The notes: generated from the sequence alone by a model not told the origin. 64,000 nt of DNA from CAYPKG01 sp964411275 (GCA_964411275.1 CAYPKG010000006.1:1-64000); one strand, 5' to 3'; positions 7,716 to 14,916 are shown, counted from the stretch's first letter. A program made the numbers and translations.

Positions 7716-8030
7716 TTATTTTTTCTGAAACAGCCGCGCGTGCAGCCGCTTGCAATGGCTTTCGGAATAGCCCATCCTGGCTGCCACCTGGGACCATTTC
7801 AGCCCCTGGAGGTAGCGGTAATACAATATCCCGGCGCTCACCGGCTCCAAATTGTCCACCAGCCGCTCAATCTCCTGGCGCTCCCGCTCCTCCTCCCAAA
7901 GCCGGGCAGCCGCCTCAGGCATCTCTTTTTCCGGCCGAGCCCGCAGCCGGACCTTGCGCGCCGCCCGCTGCCTGCGGGCATGCTGCTTTAGCCGCTCCCG
8001 CCAGCCCGGGTCAATCGTCCCATGCTCCAT
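7716..8030 (-). CDS. Sigma-70 region 4-like/ArpU-type regulator
   Basis: 104 residues. The N-terminal half is Arg/Ala/Glu-rich and probably helical. The C-terminal half (LYYRYLQGLKWSQVAARMGYSE) is a helix-turn-helix like sigma-70 region 4 in ArpU/RinA and DUF1492-type phage and plasmid regulators. I chose ATG 8030 because GGAGG lies six bases upstream; the longer form has no such site. A perfect promoter (TTGACA-N17-TATAAT) lies just upstream at 8064-8092, with a palindrome inside its spacer, divergent from the XRE gene at 8246. The pair looks like a regulatory module left by, or shared with, mobile elements. The target genes are unknown. Confidence 0.6.
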   Translation of the reverse strand: MEHGTIDPGWRERLKQHARRQRAARKVRLRARPEKEMPEAAARLWEEERERQEIERLVDNLEPVSAGILYYRYLQGLKWSQVAARMGYSESHCKRLHARLFQKK

Positions 8031-8063
8031 AATTATCCTCCATTGCGATATCAATTCTCTATT

Positions 8064-8092
8064 ATTATAATTCTTTTAAGAGAATTTGTCAA
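8064..8092 (-). promoter_or_regulatory. Consensus promoter of the sigma-like gene
   Basis: Read on the minus strand: TTGACA (8092-8087), a 17-base spacer and TATAAT (8069-8064). It matches the housekeeping consensus at all 12 positions and should start transcription near 8057. Confidence 0.8.
8069..8086. promoter_or_regulatory. Palindromic operator in the promoter spacer
   Basis: AATTCTTTTAAGAGAATT matches its own reverse complement at 16 of 18 positions, and fills the spacer of the promoter at 8064-8092. A further AATTCTCT half-site lies at 8053-8060. It is the natural candidate for binding by the divergently encoded XRE protein at 8246, which would repress the minus-strand promoter. Confidence 0.55.
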
Positions 8093-8098
8093 TTACTA

Positions 8099-8127
8099 TT
8101 GCGATTTTATAAAACCCGTGATATACT
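8099..8127 (+). promoter_or_regulatory. Promoter of the XRE gene
   Basis: TTGCGA at 8099-8104, a 17-base spacer and TATACT at 8122-8127, on the plus strand. It is back to back with the promoter at 8064-8092, so one operator could control both. The leader of about 110 bases contains the short repeat at 8134-8179. Confidence 0.6.
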
Positions 8128-8133
8128 AGCCTC

Positions 8134-8179
8134 AGCAATGCAACCTGAACCCGGTTTGCGGCGGCGGATTAAGGCCGCC
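8134..8179. repeat. Short dispersed repeat with AACCCGGTTTGCG core, copy 1
   Basis: This 46-base stretch resembles 44277-44322 at roughly 80% of positions, sharing AGCAATG, AACCCGGTTTGCG and GGCCGC. A GGCGGC/GCCGCC inverted repeat lies at its right end. It lies in the leader of the XRE gene. Confidence 0.45.
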
Positions 8180-8245
8180 GTCTGGATGGCGGCATGTTCG
8201 GTGGGTTTGGATGATATTGCTTAGGTTACAAACTGAGGTGATATG

Positions 8246-8554
8246 ATGAGTATAGGAAGCCGACTAAAGCAGGCGCTGGCCGCGAAAAATTTGCGGCAGA
8301 ATGATTTAAGCGAGCTGAGCGGGGTCAGCCAGTCGCTGATTTCGGATTACTGCAAGGATCGAAAGGTGCCCTCCCTGAAAAACGCCCGGGCGCTGGCGGA
8401 TGCCCTTGGCATCAGCCTTGATGAACTGGCGGAGCGGGACACCGCCGCACTGGAGGGCGTGGCGGCGCATTTTGACGATACTGGGCTTCCGGCATCGGCG
8501 CAGGAAGAGTACAACCAATACGTGTCCTATCTGGCATTCAAATATAGAAAATAG
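8246..8554 (+). CDS. XRE-family helix-turn-helix regulator
   Basis: 102 residues. An HTH_3-type DNA-binding domain occupies about 3-60 (RLKQALAAKNLRQNDLSEL, then SLISDYCKDRKVPSL), followed by an acidic tail of about 40 residues with no recognised domain. ATG 8246 is better spaced from the GAGGTGAT site than the ATG at 8243, though either is possible. The gene is divergent from the sigma-region-4-like gene, and the shared intergenic region has two promoters and a palindrome, so it probably represses that gene and perhaps itself. A strong hairpin follows at 8600. Confidence 0.85.
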   Translation: MSIGSRLKQALAAKNLRQNDLSELSGVSQSLISDYCKDRKVPSLKNARALADALGISLDELAERDTAALEGVAAHFDDTGLPASAQEEYNQYVSYLAFKYRK

Positions 8555-8599
8555 TCGCAAGCGATAAATGGTTCACAAATCCAATCCCGAGCACTTTAA

Positions 8600-8632
8600 C
8601 TGCGTCGGGCGGCCTTTTGCCGCCCGACGCAG
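8600..8632 (+). terminator. Perfect 14-bp hairpin after the XRE gene
   Basis: CTGCGTCGGGCGGC (8600-8613) pairs perfectly with GCCGCCCGACGCAG (8619-8632) around a CTTTT loop. There is no T-run after it, so termination is likely but not certain. Confidence 0.55.
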
Positions 8633-8647
8633 ACTGCCGAAATATCC

Positions 8648-8820
8648 GGGGATTATCAAGGGGCCGTAGCCCCTTAGGGTGGTCAAAGTCGAAGACTTTG
8701 ACATAGAACCTTACTGAAATCCCCGAAATCCAATGATTTCGGGGGGATGTTCAGCCGAATTCGGCGACACACCCCAGGGTGCCCTCTCTTGCCGCCTTGC
8801 GGCAATTCACCTTGTGTGCG
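8648..8820. repeat. Mosaic intergenic repeat, copy A
   Basis: About 173 bases that are nearly identical to 41439-41611; I see only two differences before the 3' boundary. It is packed with small inverted repeats: GGGGCCGTAGCCCC, GTCAAAGTC/GACTTTGAC, GAAATCC...GATTTCGGGG and GCCGCCTTGCGGC. The stretch after it (8821-8904) differs from the other copy and has its own nested hairpins (CATGCAG/CTGCATG, GACGA/TCGTC). A spurious antisense frame runs through both copies. Confidence 0.85.
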
Positions 8821-8904
8821 GTGATTTTGACACCTTGCATGCAGTAAGACCGACAGACGATGCAGTCGTCCGAGGTCGCAGCTGCATGGAAGGCCCACCG
8901 CAGT

Positions 8905-8942
8905 GACCCCATCGACAAAGCGAAGGCTTTGTCGATGGCCTA
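8905..8942. repeat. Palindromic intergenic repeat, copy 2
   Basis: CCATCGACAAAG (8909-8920) with CTTTGTCGATGG (8927-8938). It matches the copy at 2885-2922 except in the loop. The element abuts the ilvA stop codon (8940-8942) and is fused to repeat copy A. Confidence 0.8.
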
Positions 8943-10139
8943 CGAAAACAACCGGTATCCCTGATCCTCCAACAGCGCCTTAATCTCGAATATATGCTGT
9001 CTGTCCCGTGTTTCCAGCTCCACCCGCACGGCGGAGGCGGAGACGCTCATGTCCGGGCGTATCCGGTCGTGCTCCACGGTGACGATGTTGGCGCCTGTGG
9101 CGGAGATGCTGGACAATAGCTTTACCAATTGCCCCGGCTTATCCGTGAGCTCCGTATTGATAATGGTCTTGCGCCCTGCCTGCATGAGGCCCTTGTCGAT
9201 GATGCGCGCTACCATCGTGACGTCTATGTTGCCGCCGGACAGCACCGCCACGGTGCTTCGGTCCTCCAGCAGCTGAACCTTACCAGCGTGCATGGCGGCA
9301 ACCCCGGCTGCTCCCGCGCCTTCGCTGACGATCTTGCCCTTTTCAAGCAGATGCAGTATGGCCTTGGCGATTTCATCATCGTCCACCGTGACCACATCAT
9401 CCAGGTATTCCTGGCAGTACCGGAACGTCAAGTCCCCGGGGGTTTTCACGGCAATGCCGTCCGCGATGGTAGCGGCGGAGGCCAGCGTCACCGCCCGGTG
9501 CGCCTTCAGCGACGCCTGCATGGAAGCGGCGGTGGAGGGCTCCACACCGATGACGCGGATGGTGGGATCGATGTTCTTAATGGCGATGGCAATGCCGCTG
9601 ATAAGCCCGCCGCCGCCCACAGGCACAAGAATTTGGCCCACATTCGGCACGTCCTCTAAGATTTCCAGTGCCAGGGTCCCCTGCCCGGCGATCACCTGTT
9701 CGTCGTTAAATGGATGGATAAATGTTGCGCCCGTGCGCTCCACCAGCTCCAGCGCGTAGGCGCAGGCGTCGTCATAGTTTGCGCCGTACAGTACCACCCT
9801 CGCGCCATAGCGCTCCGTGGCGGCGATTTTCGATAGCGGCGCGCCCTCGGGCATCACGATGGTGGCGGCGATGCCTAGCTCCCGCGCGGCGCGGGCGACG
9901 CCCTGGGCATGGTTTCCGGCTGAGGCGGCGAGTACCCCCGCTTTTTTCTGCCCGTCTGTCAATTGCAGAATGCAGTTGGCGGCGCCGCGCACCTTAAACG
10001 CGCCGGTGGCCTGCAAATTCTCCATTTTGATCAGCAGCTCGCCCCCGTTTGGCAGGGTCATCTGCGTCATGTCCGTATGCCGGACATACGGCGCGATGCG
10101 CACCCGCGCTTCCCGGATCTGTTCCAACGTAATGGACAT
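8940..10139 (-). CDS. ilvA: Threonine ammonia-lyase with ACT domain
   Basis: 399 residues. It is a PLP enzyme that deaminates threonine to 2-oxobutyrate, the first step towards isoleucine. The PLP lysine is at about residue 49 (ATGAFKVRGA), with an SAGNHAQG motif and a GGGGLISG phosphate loop. The C-terminal 75 residues are an ACT domain (LTDKPGQLVKLLSSI...GANI), the usual site of feedback control. Start ATG 10139 has AGGAGG seven bases upstream; longer in-frame extensions run through the divergent promoter and T-box and are not credible. It is divergent from the T-box acyl-CoA ligase operon, which fits a role in isoleucine supply. It has no T-box of its own that I can see. Confidence 0.9.
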   Translation of the reverse strand: MSITLEQIREARVRIAPYVRHTDMTQMTLPNGGELLIKMENLQATGAFKVRGAANCILQLTDGQKKAGVLAASAGNHAQGVARAARELGIAATIVMPEGAPLSKIAATERYGARVVLYGANYDDACAYALELVERTGATFIHPFNDEQVIAGQGTLALEILEDVPNVGQILVPVGGGGLISGIAIAIKNIDPTIRVIGVEPSTAASMQASLKAHRAVTLASAATIADGIAVKTPGDLTFRYCQEYLDDVVTVDDDEIAKAILHLLEKGKIVSEGAGAAGVAAMHAGKVQLLEDRSTVAVLSGGNIDVTMVARIIDKGLMQAGRKTIINTELTDKPGQLVKLLSSISATGANIVTVEHDRIRPDMSVSASAVRVELETRDRQHIFEIKALLEDQGYRLFS

Positions 10140-10235
10140 ATGTGGTTCCTCCTGTAAGGGCATAGGCCCTGTTCTTGTCATTATCATAGTGTTTTTGCTT
10201 CCCCATAGCAATATAAGAAAAAAGAAAAATACCGG

Positions 10236-10264
10236 TTGACATTTAGAAAACTTGCGTGTATAGT
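10236..10264 (+). promoter_or_regulatory. Promoter of T-box operon 1
   Basis: TTGACA at 10236-10241, a 17-base spacer and TATAGT at 10259-10264. The predicted start near 10271 lies just before the T-box leader. Confidence 0.8.
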
Positions 10265-10274
10265 CATACACAAT

Positions 10275-10550
10275 TACATAAACCCACGCTATGAAGGAGC
10301 TTGCTGGATTATAGCGTCCCCCACAGAGAGCCGGTGGTTGGTGCGAACCGGCGGACACAAACCCATGCTGATCACTCCTGAGCTTGTCCCCGAACGGCAT
10401 TTTGCCAAGTAGACGGACGCGGGCGGTCCCGTTACAGGCCGGGGATTTGATAGAATCCTACAGAGCGGGCGTAATAACGCCAAGCCGGGTGGTACCGCGC
10501 AAATAAAAAACATTGCGCCCCTGCAAGAGATTGCGGGGGCGTTTTTATTT
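10275..10550 (+). ncRNA. T-box leader 1, specifier ATC (Ile)
   Basis: The Stem I hallmarks are present: AGAGAGCCGG followed by GGTTGGTG and GAACCGG. The specifier region reads TG-ATC-ACTCCTGAGC, so the codon aligned to the usual XXX-ACTnnnGAG pattern is ATC at 10371-10373, for tRNA-Ile. The T-box sequence AAGCCGGGTGGTACCGCG is at 10482-10499. The terminator has arms 10516-10526 and 10531-10541 with a T-rich run after it. TGGT in the T-box would pair with ACCA of a tRNA whose discriminator base is A, as in tRNA-Ile. The leader controls the XRE-cupin gene and acyl-CoA ligase 1. Specifier assignment is by pattern, not by folding. Confidence 0.93.
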
Positions 10551-10576
10551 ATCAAAAATTATAGGAGGACGCAAGT

Positions 10577-11125
10577 ATGACAGAGCAATTGGTTGAGATT
10601 GGTATTCGCTTGAGGGCGCTTCGGGAGATTATGGGGCTGGAGGCTTACGAGCTGGCGCAGGCATGCAATGTGGATGTGGACACCTATCTCGCGTATGAAA
10701 ACGGCAAAAAGGATTTCTCCTTCAGCTTCCTGTACAATGCCGCCCGGGCCCTTCATGTGGACGTGGTGGATATCATGAGCGGCTATTCGCCGAAGCTGTC
10801 CACCTGCTCTGTTGTGCGGGCGGGCAAAGGGTTTAAGGTAGAGCGCAGGAGCGCGTATTCCTACATGGCGCTGGCGTTTACATTCCGCAACAAAAAGGCG
10901 GAGCCCTTCCACGTAACCGTTTCCCCCACCAACATGCCGGACCTCCATGGCCACGAGGGGCAGGAGTTTCAATACCTGCTCTCTGGGGACGCGGAAATGA
11001 CAATTGGAGAAACCACGTTTATCCTGCATCAGGGTGACGCTGTGTACTTTGACTCTTCCATCCCCCATGCGCTTCGGGCGCTTAACGGGGAAAACGCGGA
11101 ATTTATCGCCGTGGTAATCAAATAA
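10577..11125 (+). CDS. XRE-cupin transcriptional regulator
   Basis: 182 residues. An XRE helix-turn-helix lies at about 8-60 (RLRALREIMGLEAYELAQAC, then TYLAYENGKKDFS). A cupin domain lies at about 105-180 (HGHEGQEFQYLLSGDAEM...GDAVYFDSSIPHALR) and keeps His/Glu residues that could hold a metal or a small ligand. It is the first gene after T-box 1 and is followed 16 bases later by acyl-CoA ligase 1. XRE-cupin proteins often regulate their neighbours in response to a metabolite, so a branched acid or acyl-CoA ligand is plausible but inferred. ATG 10577 follows ATAGGAGGAC. Confidence 0.85.
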   Translation: MTEQLVEIGIRLRALREIMGLEAYELAQACNVDVDTYLAYENGKKDFSFSFLYNAARALHVDVVDIMSGYSPKLSTCSVVRAGKGFKVERRSAYSYMALAFTFRNKKAEPFHVTVSPTNMPDLHGHEGQEFQYLLSGDAEMTIGETTFILHQGDAVYFDSSIPHALRALNGENAEFIAVVIK

Positions 11126-11140
11126 TTCGGAGGGTTCGTT

Positions 11141-12850
11141 ATGCCTTTGCTGGATCGATATTGCGAAAACCGGGAGTATACCTCCTATCGGGATTTTTAT
11201 GAAAATTACAAAGTCACCGCGCCGGACAATTTCAATTTTGCTTATGACGTGGTGGACGAGTTGGCGGCGCAATCCCCGGATAAACGGGCGATGCTATGGG
11301 TGGGCGCCGACGGGACAGAGCGGGATTTCTCATTTGGCGAGCTCAAGGAGTTAAGCGACAAGGCCGCCAATATGTTCCAGTCCCTGGGCGTACAAAAGGG
11401 GGACATGGTGATGCTGGTATTAAAGCGGCATTATCAGTTCTGGTACGCTTTGATGGCCCTGCACAAGCTGGGAGCGGTGGCCATCCCCGCCACCCATCAG
11501 CTGATGCAAAAGGATTTCGTGTACCGCTTTAACGCAGCGAAAGTAAAGACGGTGGTGTGCACCGTGGATGACAACGTGCCCAAGCACGTCCTCGCGGCGC
11601 TGGCACAAAGCCCCAGCGTGCGCACGGTGCTGACGGCGCGCGCGCCTCACGCGGCGGACACGAAGCTGCCCTTTGGCAGTGGGTTTCTGGATTTTGACAT
11701 GATGGTGGAGGCGGCTTCGGACGCCTTTGAAAAGCCCGCCCCGGCTCCCGGCGGCTTAGACCCGATGCTCCTGTACTTTACCTCCGGCACCACCGGGTAT
11801 CCAAAGATGGTGCTCCACGACTTTTGTTATCCCCTTGGCCACGTGCCTACAGCCCGGTACTGGCACCGGGTGTCGCCTGATGGACTGCATTTCACCATCT
11901 CTGACACGGGCTGGGGCAAGGCGGTGTGGGGCAAGCTTTACGGCCAGTGGCTCAGCGAAGCGGCGGTTTTTACCTATGATTTTGACCGGTTCCAGGCGAA
12001 GGACATACTGGAAAAGATCGCCAAATACAAAATCACCACGTTTTGCGCGCCGCCCACCATGTACCGGTTTATGATCAAGGAGCCATTGTCCGGGTACGAC
12101 CTCTCCTCCATCCAGTGGGCCACCACCGCCGGGGAGGCGCTCAACCCCGAGGTGGCGTTGCAGTTTGAAAAATCCACCGGCCTTACCATCCACGAGGGAT
12201 TTGGCCAAACCGAAACCACCCTTGCGCTGGCCACTTATCATTTCATGGACGTGCGCCCGGGGTCCATGGGCCGGCCCACCGCCGGGTTTCAGGTGAGCGT
12301 CCTCACCCCTGACGGAGAGCTTGCCACATTCGGCCAGCCAGGTGAGATCTGCATCAACACCAAGCATGGCAAGCCCGCCGGGATGTTTATGGGCTATTAT
12401 CAGGACGAAGCGCTAACGGCATCCGTCTGGCACGACGGCTGGTATCACACCGGCGACATGGCCTGGAAGGACGCCCGGGGGTATTTCTGGTACGTGGGCA
12501 GGACGGACGATGTCATCAAATCCTCCGGCTACCGGATCGGGCCTTTCGAGGTGGAAAGCGCCCTCATGGAGCATCCGGGGGTGCTGGAATGCGCCATCAC
12601 CGCCGTTTCCGACCCGGTGCGCGGCCAGGCGGTAAAGGCCACCATCGTGCTGGCAAAGGGATTTTCTCCCAGCGACGCCCTGGTGAAGGAATTGCAGGAT
12701 CATGTAAAGAACACCACGGCGCCGTATAAATATCCGCGGGTGGTAGAGTTTGTGGAAAGCCTGCCCAAGACGATCAGCGGGAAAATCATGCGCCGGGAAA
12801 TCCGGGAGGCGGACCGCAGCGGGAGCAACGCCCAGGGATGCCGTGCCTAA
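11141..12850 (+). CDS. AMP-forming acyl-CoA ligase 1, Ile T-box controlled
   Basis: 569 residues, ANL superfamily, closest in pattern to ACSM/acetyl-CoA-synthetase-like medium-chain ligases. The adenylate-forming P-loop YFTSGTTGYPKM is at 212-223. Then come SDTGWGKAVWGKLYGQW, the YHTGDMAWKDARGYFWYVGRTDD core, the hinge region SSGYRIGPFEVES and the catalytic lysine motif PKTISGKIMRRE near the C-terminus. It would convert a carboxylic acid, ATP and CoA to acyl-CoA, AMP and PPi. The Ile-specific T-box upstream suggests 2-methylbutyrate as substrate; a Methanosarcina acyl-CoA synthetase of similar type is reported to prefer that acid. Start ATG 11141 follows GGAGG. It is a paralogue of 13215-14891. 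Confidence 0.9.
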   Translation: MPLLDRYCENREYTSYRDFYENYKVTAPDNFNFAYDVVDELAAQSPDKRAMLWVGADGTERDFSFGELKELSDKAANMFQSLGVQKGDMVMLVLKRHYQFWYALMALHKLGAVAIPATHQLMQKDFVYRFNAAKVKTVVCTVDDNVPKHVLAALAQSPSVRTVLTARAPHAADTKLPFGSGFLDFDMMVEAASDAFEKPAPAPGGLDPMLLYFTSGTTGYPKMVLHDFCYPLGHVPTARYWHRVSPDGLHFTISDTGWGKAVWGKLYGQWLSEAAVFTYDFDRFQAKDILEKIAKYKITTFCAPPTMYRFMIKEPLSGYDLSSIQWATTAGEALNPEVALQFEKSTGLTIHEGFGQTETTLALATYHFMDVRPGSMGRPTAGFQVSVLTPDGELATFGQPGEICINTKHGKPAGMFMGYYQDEALTASVWHDGWYHTGDMAWKDARGYFWYVGRTDDVIKSSGYRIGPFEVESALMEHPGVLECAITAVSDPVRGQAVKATIVLAKGFSPSDALVKELQDHVKNTTAPYKYPRVVEFVESLPKTISGKIMRREIREADRSGSNAQGCRA

Positions 12851-12860
12851 AAAATACCCT

Positions 12861-12889
12861 TTGACAAGTTTCGGCTGTTGGGGTAGTGT
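12861..12889 (+). promoter_or_regulatory. Promoter of T-box unit 2
   Basis: TTGACA at 12861-12866, a 17-base spacer and TAGTGT at 12884-12889. A TATAGA at 12889-12894 is too far from the -35. The promoter gives ligase 2 its own transcript, separate from operon 1. Confidence 0.6.
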
Positions 12890-12904
12890 ATAGAACAAAC
12901 CTCA

Positions 12905-13186
12905 TGAAGAACATCGCAATGATGGAGGGTGCAAAGGGCATAACGTCCGTTCAGAGAGCCGGTGGTTGGTGAAAACCGGTACGGGCAGCACTTAAGCCGG
13001 TCACTCCAGAGCTTGCCGCAAGAAAGGCGTATTACGCCGAGTAGAAGGGCACGGGTGGTCCCGTTACAGGCCGGGGATTTGATTGAATCCTGTTAAAGTG
13101 GGCGCTTTTTATAAAACGCCAAGCCGGGTGGTACCGCGTGATGAAACCATTACGTCCCTGCATGAAAATGCAGGGACGTTTTTTGT
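12905..13186 (+). ncRNA. T-box leader 2, specifier GTC (Val)
   Basis: It has the same architecture as leader 1: AGAGAGCCGG, GGTTGGTG and AAAACCGG in Stem I, and T-box sequence AAGCCGGGTGGTACCGCG at 13121-13138. The terminator ACGTCCCTGCAT/ATGCAGGGACGT has arms 13152-13163 and 13168-13179, followed by TTTTTTG. The specifier region reads CG-GTC-ACTCCAGAGC, giving GTC at 13000-13002 for tRNA-Val. Aligned with leader 1, the codon differs only in its first base. Elsewhere the two leaders have diverged considerably, so this is not a very recent duplication. It controls acyl-CoA ligase 2 only. Confidence 0.93.
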
Positions 13187-13214
13187 TTTAAATTTTTATT
13201 GGGAGGATACGAAA

Positions 13215-14891
13215 ATGGCATTGTTGGACCGGTTTATTGAGAACAGGGACTTTGGCTCCTACCGGGAGTTTTATGATGGGTATGCCCTCCACGCGCCGGA
13301 AAACTTCAACTTCGCCTACGACGTGATGGACGCCCTGGCGGAAGAAACGCCGGATGCCCGGGCCATGCTTTGGGTGGACCCGGAAGGAACAGAAAAAACA
13401 TTCACGTTCGCGGACATGAAGCGGCTCAGCGACAAGGCGGCCAACCTGTTCAAGGCCCAGGGCATCCAAGAGGGGGACATGGTGCTGCTGGTGCTAAAGC
13501 GCCATTACCAGTTCTGGATCGCCATATTGGGGCTTCATAAGCTGGGGGCTGTGGCCATCCCCGCCACCCATCAGCTGTTGAAAAAGGATTTTGTGTACCG
13601 CTTCCACGCCGCCAACGTAAAGGCCGTACTTTGCACCGCGGACGACGGCACCCCGGAGCACATCGGGGCCGCGCTCCCCGAATGCCCCAGCGTGAAAACC
13701 GTGCTGCTGGCCCGTGCCCCCCATGGGCTGAACGCGCCCCTCCCGGAAGGTTTTCTGGACTTTGACGCCCTGCTGGAGAATTCCAGCGAGGAATTTGCGC
13801 CCACAGGCATCGGCGGGGCTGACCCCATGCTGATGTACTTCACCTCCGGCACCACCGGGTACCCCAAGATGGTGCTCCATGACCACCGGTATCCTCTCGG
13901 GCACATCCCCACCGCCCGGTACTGGCACTGCATTAAACCCGGCGGACTACATTTCACCATTTCCGACACAGGCTGGGCCAAGGCTGCGTGGGGGAAGATA
14001 TACGGCCAGTGGTTTGCGCAAGGCTGCATCTTCGTGTACGATTTTGACCGGTTCAACGCCCGGGACATGCTGGAGAAAATGCAGCAATACCGGATCAACA
14101 CATTCTGTACGCCGCCCACCATGTACCGGTTTATGATCAAGGAGCCGCTTCGCTGCTACGACCTTTCCTCCATCCACTGGGCCACCACCGCCGGCGAGGC
14201 GCTGAACCCTGAGGTAGGCGCCCAGTTTAAGCGCGGCACCGGGCTCACCATCCACGAGGGCTTTGGCCAGTCCGAAACCACCCTTGCCCTGGCCACGTTC
14301 CCATTCATGCAGGTGCGCCCCGGCTCCATGGGCCGCCCGACCCCGGGCTTTGACGTGCGCATCCTCACGGCTAAGGGCGAGCTTGCCACAATCGGCGAGC
14401 CTGGGGAAATCTGCATCAACACCAAGAACGGGCGTCCTATGGGCCTGTTTACCGGCTACTATCACGATGAGGCGCTGACAGCCGCTGCCTGGCACGACGG
14501 CTGGTATCACACCGGCGACATGGCCTGGAAGGACGCGCGGGGCTATTTCTGGTATGTGGGCAGGACGGACGATGTCATCAAATCCTCAGGCTACCGCATT
14601 GGGCCGTTTGAGGTGGAAAGCGCGCTCATGGAGCATCCGGGGGTGCTGGAGTGCGCGGTCACCGCAGTTCCTGACCCGGTGCGGGGCCAGGCGGTGAAAG
14701 CCTCCGTCGTGCTGGCAAAGGGATATACCCCCAGCGACATGCTGAAGAAGGAATTGCAGTCCCACGTGAAGCAGGCCACCGCCCCCTACAAATATCCCCG
14801 GGTGGTAGAGTTCGTGGACGAGCTGCCCAAGACCGTCAGCGGCAAAATCCAGCGCAAGCTCATCCGCGAGGCGGACAAAATAATTGTTTGA
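13215..14891 (+). CDS. AMP-forming acyl-CoA ligase 2, Val T-box controlled
   Basis: 558 residues, clearly paralogous to 11141-12850 along its whole length. It carries YFTSGTTGYPKM, SDTGWAKAAWGKIYGQW, SSGYRIGPFEVES and PKTVSGKIQRKLIRE. I placed the start at ATG 13215 after GGGAGG; the longer in-frame extension runs back through the T-box and is not translated. The Val-type T-box suggests isobutyrate as substrate (isobutyryl-CoA feeds valine by reductive carboxylation to 2-oxoisovalerate). Differences from ligase 1 lie near the acyl pocket (HDHRYPLGHIPT against HDFCYPLGHVPT). Substrates are inferred from regulation, not from residues. Confidence 0.9.
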   Translation: MALLDRFIENRDFGSYREFYDGYALHAPENFNFAYDVMDALAEETPDARAMLWVDPEGTEKTFTFADMKRLSDKAANLFKAQGIQEGDMVLLVLKRHYQFWIAILGLHKLGAVAIPATHQLLKKDFVYRFHAANVKAVLCTADDGTPEHIGAALPECPSVKTVLLARAPHGLNAPLPEGFLDFDALLENSSEEFAPTGIGGADPMLMYFTSGTTGYPKMVLHDHRYPLGHIPTARYWHCIKPGGLHFTISDTGWAKAAWGKIYGQWFAQGCIFVYDFDRFNARDMLEKMQQYRINTFCTPPTMYRFMIKEPLRCYDLSSIHWATTAGEALNPEVGAQFKRGTGLTIHEGFGQSETTLALATFPFMQVRPGSMGRPTPGFDVRILTAKGELATIGEPGEICINTKNGRPMGLFTGYYHDEALTAAAWHDGWYHTGDMAWKDARGYFWYVGRTDDVIKSSGYRIGPFEVESALMEHPGVLECAVTAVPDPVRGQAVKASVVLAKGYTPSDMLKKELQSHVKQATAPYKYPRVVEFVDELPKTVSGKIQRKLIREADKIIV

Positions 14892-14916
14892 GTATTTCCC
14901 ATCCCCAGCCTATACT
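14888..14916 (+). promoter_or_regulatory. Candidate tcdA promoter
   Basis: TTGAGT at 14888-14893, a 17-base spacer and TATACT at 14911-14916. It overlaps the stop codon of acyl-CoA ligase 2 and lies 35 bases before tcdA. Confidence 0.5.

Noticed and set aside
8683..8898. Antisense open frame ending in ...SLRL, with a matching one at 41474-41716
   Set aside because: The two frames share their C-terminal 40-odd residues only because they cross the same non-coding repeat. They have different N-termini, no ribosome binding sites and lie across hairpins, so I treat them as repeat DNA, not genes.
10140..10400. Longer start for ilvA reaching to 10400
   Set aside because: The extension crosses the divergent promoter and T-box 1, while ATG 10139 has AGGAGG at ideal spacing.
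10275..10550. Possible tRNA-like structure upstream of the acyl-CoA ligase
   Set aside because: The T-box sequence, Stem I motifs and terminator identify it as a T-box leader; there is no cloverleaf.
13083..13214. Longer start for acyl-CoA ligase 2 at 13083
   Set aside because: The extension lies in the T-box and its terminator; ATG 13215 has GGGAGG and aligns with the paralogue.
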